Of a stretch of DNA of 64,000 nucleotides, positions 34,201-48,420 are shown in pieces (position 1 is the first letter of the stretch; every line of letters starts with the position of its first letter). The stretch lies in assembly GCA_003024785.1 (NCBI GenBank), contig PUQB01000407.1:62001-126000 (forward strand), written 5' to 3'. The position numbers and the translations under genes were made by a program. The notes beneath the pieces are model-generated. The model did no database searches and was not told the origin of the DNA. It saw only the letters and a program-made list of their open reading frames with translations. This DNA is from Selaginella tamariscina (lineage: Eukaryota; Streptophyta; Lycopodiopsida; Selaginellales; Selaginellaceae).

Positions 34201-37200
34201 GATTGTTTAATTTTTTTGATTCAATGATTGACAATGAAAGTGTAGAAAATTATATTTTCTTATTTAATAATGTAAAGCTTTTCTACTCTTTAAAAAGAAA
34301 TGAATTCTAACTCATTTAATCTTCATGTAATAACATAAATGTTTTTTATGGACATTGTTCATTTGTAATATTTATTTTAAAGAAGCTTTCAAAAACTAGT
34401 GAAAACATATTCATTTATAAGGGAAACATATTCTTATTAATTAATTATGTTAATTGAGTAATGGTGAATTTTAATCTAACAATCTTCACCATTCAATTTA
34501 GTTAAATCCAATAACAAACAACAGTTAAACAATTTCACTTAATAAGATATAGGATGTTTATTTATTTAAATCCAACGATAAAGATTTTTCAAAGATATTA
34601 AATAACACTTGAACCTACCTTAGATTGAATTAATATACACAATCTTAATTGGTGAAAATATATAAATGAAAAGGTGGACATCACATGTGTTCATAATAAT
34701 TAAACCTCACTATGTGTCCACAATAATTAAATCTCACTTCATAACAAAAGTAAACATTCTCTTTCTTATAAAGTATTTGAAATTAAAAAAACTCATTAAG
34801 TTATTAAAAATAAAAAATTAATAAATGTATTTAATTCACGACTTACTTCATTAATAGTATGTGTTACTTCATGAACCACAAACAATGTTAAATGACAATT
34901 GTTAATATTATATTAATTATTTAATTAAATGATAAGAACACATACAATATGATATTTTATGACCATGGCTATGTTATGTATCATGTATTCATGTCTAATT
35001 AAAATTTATGATTCATCAATTTTGGGTAATACATAATCACTGTTAAACAACATATCAACACTTTTTTTAAAAAAACTAAGTTTTATTTACATGAAATCTT
35101 TTGTATTTCATAAATTTTGCTTAATAAAATGTATGATAACTCATTTGTAATCATTTAAAAGCCTTAATACCTTTATATAGAAGCCACTACTTTCGTATGA
35201 AAATTTCAATACTTCATTTTGTAATGAATCAAATGTGTTACCTTCGTAAAGATATAAAATTATAATAACTCTTTTGTATTAATAATTGAATTCTTGCTCC
35301 AAAATTAAAAAAAACTTTAATTTAGTACCTTTATAATAAAACATGCTTTCAACATTTTAAAAAACATAAAAATATGTCTAGTGAGCACTTCAGAACATTT
35401 ATTAAAGAAAGCATTAACATCATTATGGCTTATGAACACTTCATAAAATTTATTAAACAAGGCATTAACATCATTACGGTGTACTGGAGCATCATAAAAT
35501 CCATTATAATAGAGTAGAAATAATTTTTGACAATTAGCATATGTATGTAGTAACAAAATATTATATATTCTTGCTATAATTTATGTAATTATCCATTTGT
35601 AATAAAAAGTGACATCTTAATATTCTTATCAGTTTCTAAGGAAATTACTTAATTGAATCTTCATTTCAGTTAAGCTAAGTTAATATGTTTTTAATTATTT
35701 CTTATTTCTAATATTTAAAACATTTAAAATTGAAAAGCATCACTACAATAACATTAAAATTGTGATAAAAAATCCCAGATGTCCTTGAATAGGTCCATCA
35801 CAATGTAGTAAAACTCTAATTAAATTAAATGGTAAAAAATGACTTTTATAATTGATAACTTAATAAAAGACAAATTTCATAGTTTCACTCCATGTACACA
35901 TAAATAAACATTATATAAACAAAAACAAATTTATATATGTATGTGTATATATATTTCAATAAATTAAAATATAAATTATATTATATTTATTAAATATTAT
36001 AACATACATATGCTTAGGGTTATTTTATATAATTGATGTATAACATTATATAATTTATCTCCTTATATATTTTTAACATACTTGCATTGTGTGTGAAGGG
36101 AGATGGTCTAAGGTGGAATTCACATCCACCTCTCTAAGAAACTCATGATGAACTCATTATTTGCTAATGACAATACAAAAGAATTTGTAATTATTTCAAT
36201 TGCATGTGTTTGGATTCGTTTGTGTTAAAGTTAATGAAATACACTCATGAAAATGTTTTTCATTCAAATTTGTATTAGGTGTTTGTTTGTAACTTAATGG
36301 AGGTTGAAATATGTAGCTTCTCGTGGTAGATGTTGATGATCGTTGATCTTGACTACAATTCATTAACTATGGTTATAATTAACTCAAATTATATAAAAAC
36401 TTAACTATGCAAAATCTAACACTTCTACATGTTTGCATTCATGCATATGATCAAGAGCCTTTCATGACTCTTAATAAAGCGATGGCAAACTTAACCTAAA
36501 TTAATAGATAACTTATTATTTACTTAGTGAACTAATAACTATACTTAGTAAAGATGTAACTTAGAAGTAACAATAACAAAATGTTCTAGGTCGATGAGAC
36601 TATTGTTTTAATATGATAACTGTGAGAAACTTGATTAAGACATACTAATGTCTCAATGCCCTTACCAAATGTTGCAATTTCAATTCTTACTAAGGTGATT
36701 GAGTTTTTATTAGGATTAATAATTAAAAATGTTATTTTGTGATACATGTAATAAATATTTACATATACAAAGTATAAGTTATCTAGTTAATATTCTAGTA
36801 TTATTTATTTTTTTGATATGATTTATCTATTTACACTATTATATATATTATATAAGGTTTATATTATATTTTTAGATACACGAAAGTATAATACAAATGA
36901 TAATATTTAATATTTAAAGACTTGTGAAGATTATATAAATTTTAAAATTATATTTATACATAAAGCAATTTTCAATAAGCACAATTGTTACTTATTAATG
37001 GGTCAATGCAAAAGTTTCAATTGTAATTTTCACCATAACAAGGTTTAAGAAGTGTCTTAATAGCTTCATTATGTGTAATTAGTAAGGAATCCTCTTTCAA
37101 AAATGTAAACTTATTCTATTAATTAAAATTTTAATTATATAAGATAAGACATATCTTTAAACTATACAAAATGCAACTATATATCTCTAAGGTACACAAA

Positions 37201-37540
37201 AGAGTTAAACTACAAAGATACTTACAAACTTACAAATCTATAACTGCATAAATAAATATAATTTTTTACAAATACATTGTTACAATAACTTTTAGACATT
37301 TCTAAAATATATATATTATTTCTCATGCAATACATATATTCTTATACACTTCAACTTGCAATCTAAGGTGGCCCTAAGGTTTACACAATAGGGAACAACC
37401 CATTGTTTATCACTTGGAATATTAAACCATGGTTACTTATTTGATTTGATGGTAAGATTGTCCTTAATTTTAAAGGCATGAGTTTTATATTTATTTTATT
37501 TATATTTTATATGTGATTAATCCATATCATCCTAACGAGG
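34201..37540. other. AT-rich DNA without recognisable genes
   Basis: About 3.3 kb, very AT-rich, many A and T runs, no open frame above 80 codons with any family motif. No LTR or terminal repeat recognised. Confidence 0.5.
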
Positions 37541-38420
37541 TTCAAATCCACCCTTACACATGCACCATCCTTGGTGCTAAGAATGGTGCATGTCCCAATG
37601 GGGTTCAAACCCACACCCTTGCATCATCATGGTTCGAACTCATCCTTATGGTGTCATGCCCTGTGAATGGCCCCATAGGGTGGGTTTGAACCTCACAAGG
37701 ACCATATCAATGTGATTATATCCTAAGAATATTTTAAGTTAAAATAATTAATTATATTTAACCATTGCATTTAATCTTTTTTCTTTCTTATTTTCTCTTA
37801 TAGTGACTCCTAAATGAGGACTTTGCACATTCAATAATTATTTAAACTTACATAAATATTTAAAATGTATATCTACTATTATAAAGGATTAGTTTTGAAT
37901 ATGAAAAACCTTTAATTTTTACTCAAATATATGTTATCACACATCATATAATTGTTACAGCATTAATAATTTTTAAATCTCAATATATTCAAAAATATTT
38001 TTACTTAATATTCACAACTCAATAACTTATAAATTTATGATTACATATAATATGACTAGATATATAAATGTACATTATAATAAATATAAACTTAAATAAC
38101 ACAATAATTATAATTATGTATAATAAAGATATAGTTTTACACACTAAATTAACACACACACACACACACACATTATTGAGGGTTTTCTCTTTTGAAACAT
38201 ATTAAATTGCAAGGTTTTATCCTCAAACAAGAACAAACAAAATTATTTATTTAAAATCGATTGTAAATACATCATTTTAACACTTACAATTTAAACCTCA
38301 CCATCCTCAACATTGAGGATGATGCATGGCCCTAATGAAATTCAAATTTGTAACATTTTGGGGCCCTCCCTCAGCCTCTCATTCTAGACACTAAAGATGT
38401 GCATGGGTTTAGTAACATTT
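37541..38420. repeat. Dispersed repeat with GGGTTCAAACCCAC motif
   Basis: At 37541-37700 the words GGTTCAAA, CACCATCCTTGG and GGTGCATG recur several times, and related words recur at 38290-38420 and 38640-38670. The same family appears at 48840-49095 and 61680-61930 (GGGGTTCAAACTCACATCC, CCCATCCTTGGCATTGAGG). Units of about 60-80 bp built around a tRNA B-box-like GGTTCAAA suggest decayed SINE or satellite material. Confidence 0.5.
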
Positions 38421-39640
38421 AAATAATTTGCTTAATAATTAATTAACTCATGAAAGAATATATATATATATATGTATACACACTATTTTTACACATTTTT
38501 TTGAACTTTCAGAAGTTTCTATATACATTCAAGTGCAAACACATTGTGTGTATACATACATGTGTATATGAACACACACGTTAACATGTTGCAATGTTAA
38601 CACGTTGACATGTTGTGTGTATACATATGTTGTGCAGTTTGAACCTCACCATCCTCAACATTGCAGACACATTATGTGTATACATATATGTATATGAACA
38701 TGTTAAAATTGCAACATAATTTTAATAAGGTCGATTCTTAATTGGTGAAAAACATTAAAAAAATTAATTCATAAAACATTTTTGAATAAACATGTTTCTT
38801 AAAAGAAACTTTATGGTAGATAACAAGCACACAACAAATGTAAAGACCAAACTTGACAAACTCTATCTTTAAGAACTCAGTGAACTTTAGTTCAACACAA
38901 CATGAACGCAAACGACGACTATTTGCCGAAGTAATATCAAAAGATATTTGTCTATGTAAATAAATAAATTGTGTGTAAATAAGATTTCATGTTTATGTAC
39001 AGGAGGGCTATTTTGCACACTGCATGCTGCCATATAATTCTTACAGTTCCATACAAAAAATCTGTACAATTCCGTATAGTTTCTCTTAACAGCAAGAGAA
39101 AAATGTTATCCTGGGCACCGAGGCTGTTATACTTGGCACTATGAATATGTTCATGACGTCAAAATTTCTCAAACTATATATATGTATTACGCAAATGCTG
39201 AAAATAATTAATTTTTAATAAAAAACAATTAAATACATACGTTAAAGATAATTAAATACATTTAATTATATAACAATGATGAATGATTCATAAATAATAT
39301 TTTAACGGCCATGAACTTAATTTATATAAATATTTTGCTAAAAATTACACATTAGATCAATAGCAAAGATCCATACCCCATGCACATGTACATATACCTT
39401 GTCATATGCACACATTTATGTATTAATGTATGTGAACATGTATTTTATACATAGACGCAAATCTAGAGCAGTACAATAAAACAATATCCAATATCTAAGT
39501 GATACAGATGTATATATAGAGAGAGAGACCTATGTACACGTATAGAGAAATAAAGTTGCTCGCCATAATCCCACACATGCACACACGCACACGCACGTTA
39601 GTAAGGTTCTTAGACGGCTTGTCTACGAACATTATGAGAA
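38421..39640. other. AT-rich intergenic DNA
   Basis: No gene recognised. Short palindromic words such as AACATGTT and AACACGTTGACATGTTG at 38581-38615 repeat locally. CA/TA-rich stretches are frequent. Confidence 0.45.
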
Positions 39641-39659
39641 AACACCCTAATCACTTTTA

Positions 39660-41230
39660 GGAAAGGGAATTGATTTAGCCTTTGGAGGTGCTGATGTACA
39701 TCCTGGAAAAGATAGGTGAGCACGGTCTGAAAACGTTTTTGGCTGCCTCGGCAATCTGCAGGCATTGGAGATGCAGCTCTAGCTGGGTAAACTCAATCTC
39801 TTTCAAAACCTACGTTCACAACTGAGAAACACGGCATCTTGTTCTCCGAGTGTCCTTGCTCGTTCCAAGTCCGTCTCAAAGCTGACGATTCATTTAGGCT
39901 GGCACTGGCGGTATTCACTCATTGACTGGTCTATAGTGTGTGACGTACTAGCCAAATGTAATTGTCTAGGCACTCTTCAAGAGCTTCACATGGGATTTGG
40001 GTGTACAAAGAGCCATTGTAAGTTCTCCGGAGCTGCAGTAGCCTGTCTGTCCTCTCTCTGGATCTTGACTGGGATGTAAGTTCAGTAATATCAGTATTAC
40101 TAGCAACAATTTGAATGAAGTAATTCAGTTGTTAATGGAGCTGGTTCGGATGAACATAAAATGCACCAGCGAGCGTGTTACGCATGGAGATGTATTTGTA
40201 TGTGGTTGAAAACCTTGCTGGGGTTAAAGACATGGTCATCGGGGCCGTGCGGACGGAACTTGAAGCTCCTCTTCCCGAGGATCTTAAACTTTATTCAGGA
40301 ACACGGATTATCAAGGGTTCTCCAGCTGTTCGAAGATTGTACATGCATCATAACGATTACTCTTCGGGCTATATAGTAGGCACTCTGAGTTCCTGTGTTG
40401 CCTTGTCAGGGATCAAACCCCTCTGCACAAGTCCTGGTTTCATTGATTGGGATTACTACGAAGACACTTATATAAATAATTCTCAGGCAGTTATGAACAA
40501 GCTAATGAATCTGGAGGAACTAGAGCTTAATTTCAACATGGTTATCCGGGTGCTGTTCCTGGAGGCTATATGTAAGGGTTTTTAACCGTCGCAGTGTTTC
40601 CTTTCTTCTTGCAGTTATCACCACCTGAAGGGCATGAGATGACTGTGTTCCTTCCAAAGGCACTCAAGTGATGTGATTGATTTGTGTAGTATATACTTAC
40701 TAATTTGCATTACTATTCGAATTTATTACATTACTAAACCTAAATTAAAACTCGATTTATATATTTCTGCACGCTACACAAATTCTTTAATTTTCATCTT
40801 CAGTGGTGCCTGATGAACCTGATCAAGTTTCCACACATTCAGAAGCGGCTAACTGAGGTGATAGAAGATACGTTACCTAGTTATACCAACACATTGATTG
40901 CTCCGGTTGTGCACTAGATTACAATAGTGAGTACTCTCTACTAGAGAAGTTCCGGAGTGTTTGGGAGTACCTGAAGTCTGTGACGCCACGTGCTCAAGTG
41001 GTGATTAGAAATGAGCATTGGTCAAGACTTGCGAAGAAGGTTGATTTACTACAACATGTGCAGGATAATCCGATGTATATGGACTACGTAACGCTATATA
41101 TGTATTCTTATTTTGTTGGTACTCCACCGAGTTATACCTACCGTATGTATTTGTCAATTGTAGAACATCTAGTACTCGTTCCCTTTCACAGCATGCCTGA
41201 TTGTTTCCCACATTTTAGTTATTCTAGCAT
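39660..41230 (+). pseudogene. Decayed F-box protein gene
   Basis: 39690-39800 reads PLEVLMYILEKIGEHGLK, FLAASAICRHWR, a recognisable F-box (binds SKP1 in SCF ubiquitin ligases). Downstream pieces in changing frames look like a leucine-rich or variable substrate region: LTIHLGWHWRYS near 39890, LGTLQELHMGFG near 39970, an open stretch 40175-40585 ending in LMNLEELELNFN, and NLIKFPHIQKRLTEV near 40810. Introns may separate them (gap 40680-40800 is AT-rich with a possible acceptor). Several stops cannot be removed by single-base changes alone, so true decay is likely. No start codon could be assigned with confidence. Confidence 0.6.
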
Positions 41231-41355
41231 AGCTACAAAATAGTGTGTGTGTGGACGCATTATCAGGTGCTATATATGTGTATCCATGGATACATGCACA
41301 TGGGTAAACACATATATAACATCAGAACAGTATAACTATATAGGCATACACATTA

Positions 41356-41357
41356 TA

Positions 41358-41393
<36 letters not shown>
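41356..41393. repeat. (AT)n microsatellite
   Basis: About 17 AT units upstream of the first permease relic. Confidence 0.85.
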
Positions 41394-41395
<2 letters not shown>

Positions 41396-41439
41396 TCATG
41401 CAAGAGAAATACCCACAGTATATTATATGATATAAGAAA

Positions 41440-43200
41440 GGTCTCCCACAAAAGAAAGTACTACCGAATACCCAGGTTTTATAACTCTCAGCCAGGTTTG
41501 TTACTGGCAAATAATTACATTGCATGAGATTGTGGAATAATGTTAGTCTTTAGAAAAAAAATCATATAAACTCCTTGTCATATTTACATATAGTTTTTAT
41601 TAATTTGCAAAACTTTGATCCTTGTATTTTAATTTTTAATTAATAATACTTAATAAAAATATGTATGTAATTTATAATATATTTATAATGAAATAAATGA
41701 AGTTTATAATTCTTAAATGTTAAAAATGTCATAATAATAAATGTCAAGAAATAACGTACTTTTTACATTATACTGTATTCCAGTATACGTTCGATCGATT
41801 GCATTTTGAAAATAAATATAATAAAATATAAATTAATCAGAAAAATTCTTGATTTTTTTAAATTTAAATTTTTAATTTTAATTTGTGATTAATGAATATA
41901 GTTTAAGTTTAAAACAGTTTATACACTTTAAAATTAAAATTAAATTTATTTTTACGAATTCAAGAAAAAATTTGATTAATTTTTTATTTTAAAATGTATA
42001 ACTTATTAAAACTTTAGGTGTAATCGTTAATCATGAATTCATATTTTTCTTGATTCAGTTAAATTTGAATTTAAAGTGTATAAACTATAAAATTTGAAAC
42101 AGAAGCAATAATATACTAAAATATAAATTATAAATAATTATGAGTTATTAATAATAAAAAATATAATTAGTAACACGGTTACAACAAGAGACAGTAAATA
42201 TGGTAGGAGTGAACTTGAAAAAGGGAATCCAAATATATATAACACGTTAATATAAGAGAGAGCCATTGATTTATGTATATCATTTCATCTCATAAATTAT
42301 TATAGTTCAAATTATATTATCAAAGTAACACAATTTAGTAATAATATTCACTTCCTTATTTATTTTAATTTCAATACGGTTTCTTTTTTTTTTTTTTCTC
42401 TTTTTACAATTATATTCTTCTTTATATTATCACTAAAACATTATTTAATAATATATTTTGTGAATACTAATTAACATATAAATTATGTAAGAATTGTATT
42501 CATATCCTTCCTCTCCTGTCATTCTTATTTTTATTGAATTTCATAAGCCACGTACTACTGTTAGGATATCATCTTTTATTAATACTATTATTAAATATCA
42601 CTTTTATTAACATACCACTCATATTCATATCTACGTAAGTTAATATTAAAACGTATTTGTATTAGCTTTCAGTACAGTATTCAATATATCACATGGCTTT
42701 TTTTTATATTGGGTAAGTTTTAATTAATTTTAATTTACAGAAATTTACCTAGACTATTCAAATTTTAAACTTTGAGAAGCAAGAAATTCCAAAGCTCGCT
42801 TCTTTTTTGGAATGTTGATGTTATATATTCATATAAAGATGTACTTGATTAAATATACATTATTTTTCTCAGATATTCATACAAGACATATAGCACGTAT
42901 GCTATGTTTATGTGCATGTGTTTGTACATATAAATACGTGTTTGTGTACGTGTGTGTATATAAATACGTGTTTGTGTATATGGAGATTCTAAAATATATA
43001 TGTCAGGCATTGAATCATATATTGTGTACACATACACCACTTGGAATGCCCAATATGGACATGCTGTATTATCTCATTTTGAACAATATAACAAAAATAA
43101 GCAAATAAATGCATGGGCATAGGAGGGACTATTAAAGAAGTTCTTCACGTTTTCACCTGGTTTGGAGAATAGGTAGGGCTCTTCAGTATTATAGAATATG
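41440..43200 (+). pseudogene. LHT-type permease relic (copy 4)
   Basis: Three separated blocks match the intact permease copies in order. 41470-41530 matches exon 3 (AGGTTTTATAACTCTCAG, TTGTTACTGGC). 42675-42735 matches the end of exon 4 and its donor (TATTCAATATATCACATGG, ATTGGGTAAGTTTTAATTAA). 42995-43200 matches the 3' flank found at 59697-59900 (TTGTGTACACATACACCA, GAATGCCCAATATGG). The rest is AT-rich filler. This is an ancient, gutted copy. Confidence 0.75.
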
Positions 43201-43910
43201 GTGGTAATGTAGTAAGGCAAGGAATGGTCCTTTCAATTCATTATGTTAACGCAAAAACCTACAAAATATCTTTAAATTTTATAAACAGTTACATAACTAA
43301 TTACAAAGATATTTACAAAGACAACTACAATATTTTTCTTGAATAACTTTTGAACTGTATTTCCAAATATATATATAATATATATATTATTATATTGCTA
43401 CTTAAAACTTCGTTTTTAATAAGAAAGGATTCGTCAAACGTGTTTTTTAATGTTTACTGTCTTAAAACCCAAAACCTAATACCATAATTTTGAGTCGCAA
43501 TTCTTTTTATTAATAAGTATTAAGAGTGAATTATGTCCACACCAGATTTGATTTAAATTATTAATTGTTCAAAAATTTCTTAAAATATATTCGTTAACTT
43601 TTCTTAATTTTGAAGAGTCTTAATTTGGTGTGAATTACCCGGTCCATCTCTTAAAATTTCGATGAAAGTAAAAGATTATGTACGAGTTTAGTGTGAATGA
43701 CTTTTTTTTTCAAATTTAAATTTTAAGGTAATTAAGAGTCCCATATATATATATATATATATTCTCCTATATATATTTATCTCTACCGTACTCATTTAGG
43801 TTAACTAGAAATATTAAACTGTGATTACCCGTTTGATGCCGTTCATTTCTTCATCTCTCTTTCTTATCTCCCAACAATGAACCTCTTTAACCACAAAGAA
43901 CGCAAGGAAA

Positions 43911-44048
43911 ATGCAGCATTGTCTCCATGCATATAACCAATCAGGGGTTGCAGCTTTGGTCTTCAAGAATATCCTTTTTCTTCTTCGAGGCAATCTTCAG
44001 TTTAGACATTTCAATAAAAGATGGGTGCATTATGCTAAAAGATTGTGA
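43911..44048 (+). CDS. Unidentified short reading frame, 45 codons
   Basis: ATG at 43911 follows a pyrimidine-rich leader (CTCTCTTTCTTATCTCCC) that resembles a plant 5' leader. The frame reads MQHCLHAYNQSGVAALVFKN and continues with basic and aromatic residues to TGA at 44046-44048. I do not recognise a family. It may be the first exon of a lost gene, since a donor-like AAAGGTACGG follows at 44090, or chance. Confidence 0.25.
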   Translation: MQHCLHAYNQSGVAALVFKNILFLLRGNLQFRHFNKRWVHYAKRL

Positions 44049-44287
44049 GTTCTGCTCAATCCTCAACACCAAAAATGGTATATGCTCTATAAAGGTACGG
44101 ATGTATCACTACAGATAAATCTTAAATGCGCAAGTGTTGGATCGTAAATTTAAAGTCACTTACCAACGAGGTGACAAGAAATCCATGGAGGACAAATCTG
44201 CTGGCGACGTCAAATAACATCTATAAGTAGGGATGCCTTGCAAATTAACTAAATATATAATAAACTCGATTATGCTTACATTATGTT

Positions 44288-44456
44288 AACCAGTGCCCCC
44301 AGCTCGGAGGATCATTGCCCGCCGCCCGCCTGCCGCAAACCCGCCCTTTGCCCGCGGCATGTATCACTGCACATCGAGCATGATAGCGTTCGATCGAAAT
44401 CCCCCACCCCTGGTGTCTGGGAAGGGGGAAGGGGGCTATAGCGCTAAGTCCACACA
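44288..44456. other. GC-rich island in AT-rich DNA
   Basis: About 170 bp with repeated CCCGCC words and GGGAAGGGGG, abruptly different from the flanks. On the minus strand TTAGCGCTATAG and GATTTCGATCGAAC loosely recall pol III A and B boxes, so a SINE-like insert is possible. A minus-strand frame of 65 codons crosses it without family motifs. Confidence 0.4.
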
Positions 44457-45183
44457 AGTTGAATATGTGTAAATACATGGGTCTCTTAAGTTGTAAATGT
44501 GTTTCTTTCTGTAAATGTAGTTTATATGTAATGATATAAGTAACTATTTCTATGTTTATACACTATATATATGAAAGTTATATAAGTGAATAAGGAAAAA
44601 TGTGTCATGCCTTTTGCTTCAGCACCTTGTTATAATATCATCTGCTGGCCACTACATTATAAGAAATGGGCGTGATTGGGGCTGCATAAAAATTGAATTA
44701 ATCATAATTAACTAAAATAGAATATTTACCATATTATAATTGATACTTGCAATGTTTAATTAATGATTTTCCATTTGTGTATGTGCCCCTTCACACGCAC
44801 TGTGTGTCATCAAGTAGATACAACTATAGACATAGAATAACGTCCATAAACACACAGGGTATTTCAATTGCAGCGTACTAGTACGATTTCTACATGCCAT
44901 GCAAATATGTATATATCATGTAACAGTTGACTAGAACGATTTAGATTAAGTCAAGGCAACGAACGTAGAGTTTGTCTTTGTCAAATTAAATCTACGTGCC
45001 GTGGCTCCCTGTGTTTGTCTGTGTCAAATTAAATCCACGTCCCCCTATAAGTGCATTAGCGTCAACACGTAGTTTGATATTATTAAAAAGAAGAAAAAAA
45101 AACCATAAAAAACACAAAAAGCTCCACCTATCTAAGAAACACATATCTAAGGAACTAATAGACAGATCTTGATTAAGTTCGTT

Positions 45184-47531
45184 ATGGAAAACAGTTCAGA
45201 TTCTATACGCCGGGACAGCACACCAATGGTAAGTGTATGTGTGTGTGTATTTTCATGGAATTATACATATGTATACAAAATTTAAATAAACAGGGGGTGT
45301 GAGAAGGCTATGGAACTCATGGATCTCACTGAATGCATCATGGTCCAGCAAATGGTGGTATGCAACAGTGCACACAATTACTGCAGTTGTTGGGTCCGGT
45401 GTTTTGAATTTACCTTCAGCAATGACTTTCTTAGGATGGTTAATTATCCTTTCACTTTTCTCTTTGTGGACACACATAAACTATGTAAATAATATCTTTA
45501 TGTTACTTCTGATTATTTCTTGGCAGGGAGATGGGTACAATTGCATTGCTAGGTTTTATAATTCTCAGTCAGGTTTGTTACTGGCAGATAATTACTTTGC
45601 ATGAGATGGATGGTAGGAGGTTTGACAGGTCAGTTTGTTTAGTATACTGTTTAATATGTTAATCTCATACGATCATAACTTGTATACACAACACACTTGC
45701 ATATAGATGATATATAAACGATTCTCTATAATATTTGTATGTATATAAGTATGCGTGTGAGATATTATACAGGTACCATGAGCTTGGTCAGCATGTTTTA
45801 GGGCCAAAGTTGGGATTTTGGTTGGTTGTTCCTTTACAAATGTGTGTGGAGCTTATGTGGATATGTTTACATAATTACAGGAGCAAGCTCATTAAAGAAA
45901 GTTTATGAGTTAATCCTATGCGACGATACACATCATTGCACAGATATTAAGCTAATTTATTGGATGATAATTTTCATTGTTGTGCAACTCCTGCTCGCCC
46001 AGCTTCCCAGTATTCAATCCATCACATGGATTTCTTGTATTGCAGCTGCAATGTCTATTGGGTAAGTTTTAATTAATTTACGTCAGATGAATATTAGTCA
46101 AATTTAAATTTTATATTAAGTATTTTTATTGTTTATCCTGGTTATCAAATTATTACAAATTAAATCACGTCTTAACCTTTGTGCTCACTTCGAATAACAA
46201 GTTTGAAGTAAAAATTTTAAAAATTAACTAATATTAATTTGTTTATATAAGTATACATTATTTTTCGCAGGTATTCTACGCTTGCATGGATTGCAATACT
46301 CCTTCAAAACAGGAAAAATATACCACCAGGATTAACGAGTGAACAGGTCAAGGGGAAATGGAAACCTAGCTATGGCTATCCAACTAATACAACAGCATAT
46401 GAAATATTCACATCCCTTGGTAAGATTGCATTCTCAACGGCAGCAGGGCAGAACACAGCAATGGAAATACAAGCCACAATACCGAGTACGCCCATGCAAC
46501 CATCCAAGGTTGCGATGTGGAACGGGGTATTTGTTGCTATTTGGTTGTCACCTTCTGCTATCTTCCTGTTGCATTGACAGGTGCGTGTGTGTGAGAGAGA
46601 TGTTCGAAAAGAGGTGCAACAGGACATATTACTTTGTACTAACAGGTTACTGGTTGTATGGAAACATAATGCCCACGAGTTGCTTAAAAGATAGGAAGCT
46701 GAAGGATTGTCACCTTCTTCTCTTCTTAGACCATCCTAAAGGCATGATTATAGCCAGTAACCTCATGGTAGCCCTTCACATGTGTGGTAGTTACCAAGTA
46801 AGTCTGCAGATTACGTATAGATGTCCTCAGACATATACATAAGATATGTACATAACTACCAACACACACCCCTACAAGACACATAGCATGTATAGAGAGA
46901 ATATGTGTGTGTGTGTGAGTGTGCATATGTACGTCTGGATGATTTAGGTATATGCTATACCACTTTTCAGCGTGGTTGAGGCATCCTTTGAGAGGAGGTT
47001 CAATATAAACACCACCTACCTGTTCGGTTTATTTTAAGATCTGCTTACGTTGGTAAGATCTCCATTAATCCAGGCGACAACGAAGTAACAGTAGTGATTT
47101 ATTGCAGGATTTACGTTGTTTTTAGCTGCAATCTTCCGATATAAAATGGAGTTTGGAATCGTTCATTGGAGGCTTTGCAATATTCCCAACCACATATTTG
47201 GTAAAAAATCTTATGGGAAATATAAATATACAAACTTATAATATATTAGATAAAGATTAAGTTATTTTGTTTTATTAATGTTTTCTGACAGATACCTTCT
47301 CTTTTATGGCATCTCACTAAGAACCACGTATGTTTAGTCTACCATGGGTCTCAAATATGGTAAGGACTCTCCCTCCCACCCCTCTCCTTCTCTCTCTACA
47401 CACACACACACACACATCTCACAATACTTGCTCGAACTTCTCAGGTAAACATGACAGTTGGAGTTGTTTTGATGATCACACTGACAACCAGTGGACTACA
47501 TAATATAATCAAGTATAGACAAGCCAGTTGA
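45184..47531 (+). CDS. LHT-type amino acid permease, copy 1
   Basis: Lysine/histidine-transporter-like member of the plant amino acid/auxin permease family: proton-coupled amino acid uptake at the plasma membrane, usually 11 membrane spans and about 440 residues. Exons: 45184-45228, 45294-45438, 45527-45628, 45773-46061, 46271-46580, 46646-46797, 46948-47052, 47108-47200, 47292-47359, 47445-47531. Seen: [135 protein letters not shown] and the end [12 protein letters not shown]-stop. Single-base losses: a T near 46538 (present in copy 2), a T in exon 7 near 47010 (present in copy 3), and others in exons 3, 4, 8 and 9. An intact gene is likely if these are sequencing errors. Confidence 0.87.
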
Positions 47532-47539
47532 AATTGTAT

Positions 47540-48420
47540 CTAGATTTGTCAGGCATTATATCATAGATTGTGTACATATCTTTGTAATTAACTTTATAAA
47601 TGTTTGTGTAGTTTAAATATATATAGCTGCCTCTGTAGGCTGTAAACTTCAAACATAAGAACCAAAAATTGCAAAACTGTATTTTCTTATTATATGGTTT
47701 AGGGAAAATGTACATCTTAAGAATACTGTAGCAATATGAATTTGAAAACACTCGGAGATGTAGTTCATATGTAAATGTATTACTACAATAACTTGTGAAT
47801 TAACATGTAGTTCAAAAGTTAATGTAGTAATACATTTATAATGCAAAGGACAAATTTAAAAACTCATTAGTGTAGTCATCTTTGTACATTTTGTTGTATT
47901 TAACACTATAATAAATATATTGTAGCATGGGAATTAATATAGATAATTTATAATTAGTTAACTTGAATTTATAGTTGTCTTAGGTTTCTATGTATTTGTA
48001 TTGTATAATATTAATTACAATATATTGAGTTAATAAATTGAACCTATAATAAATTCAAAAGACATATTTGAAAACTCTTTAGTGTAGTCATCTTTGTCGA
48101 TTTTGTTGTATTTAACACTGTAACAAATATATTGTAACGTTATAATTATAATAAATAATTTATAATTGTAGTCAACTTTAAATTATAGTTGCCTCAAGTT
48201 TCTATATATTTTTATTGTATAATATAATTACAATAATTGGGTTAATAAATTTAACCTTATAGTAAACTTAAACTCGATGGTGCAGTTGTCTTTATAAATT
48301 TTGTACACTAGCAAATATATTGCAACGTTGTAATTAAAACATACTGGGTTACAATAAATTCAAATTCAAAAGACATTAAAAAACTTGATTTCATATCAAT
48401 TTCAAGTCAAATTCAGACTT
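47540..48420. repeat. Tandem repeat of about 205 bp downstream of LHT copy 1
   Basis: Units start near 47861, 48073 and 48272 (word A-C-T-C-A-T-T-A-G-TGTAG or close variants), each with TTTTGTTGTATTTAACACT, ATAATTTATAATT, TATAGTTGTCTTAGGTTTCTATG and TTGGGTTAATAAATT blocks. The equivalent region after copy 2 has four units (near 60632, 60845, 61047 and 61249), so the array was part of the duplicated segment. Confidence 0.8.
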
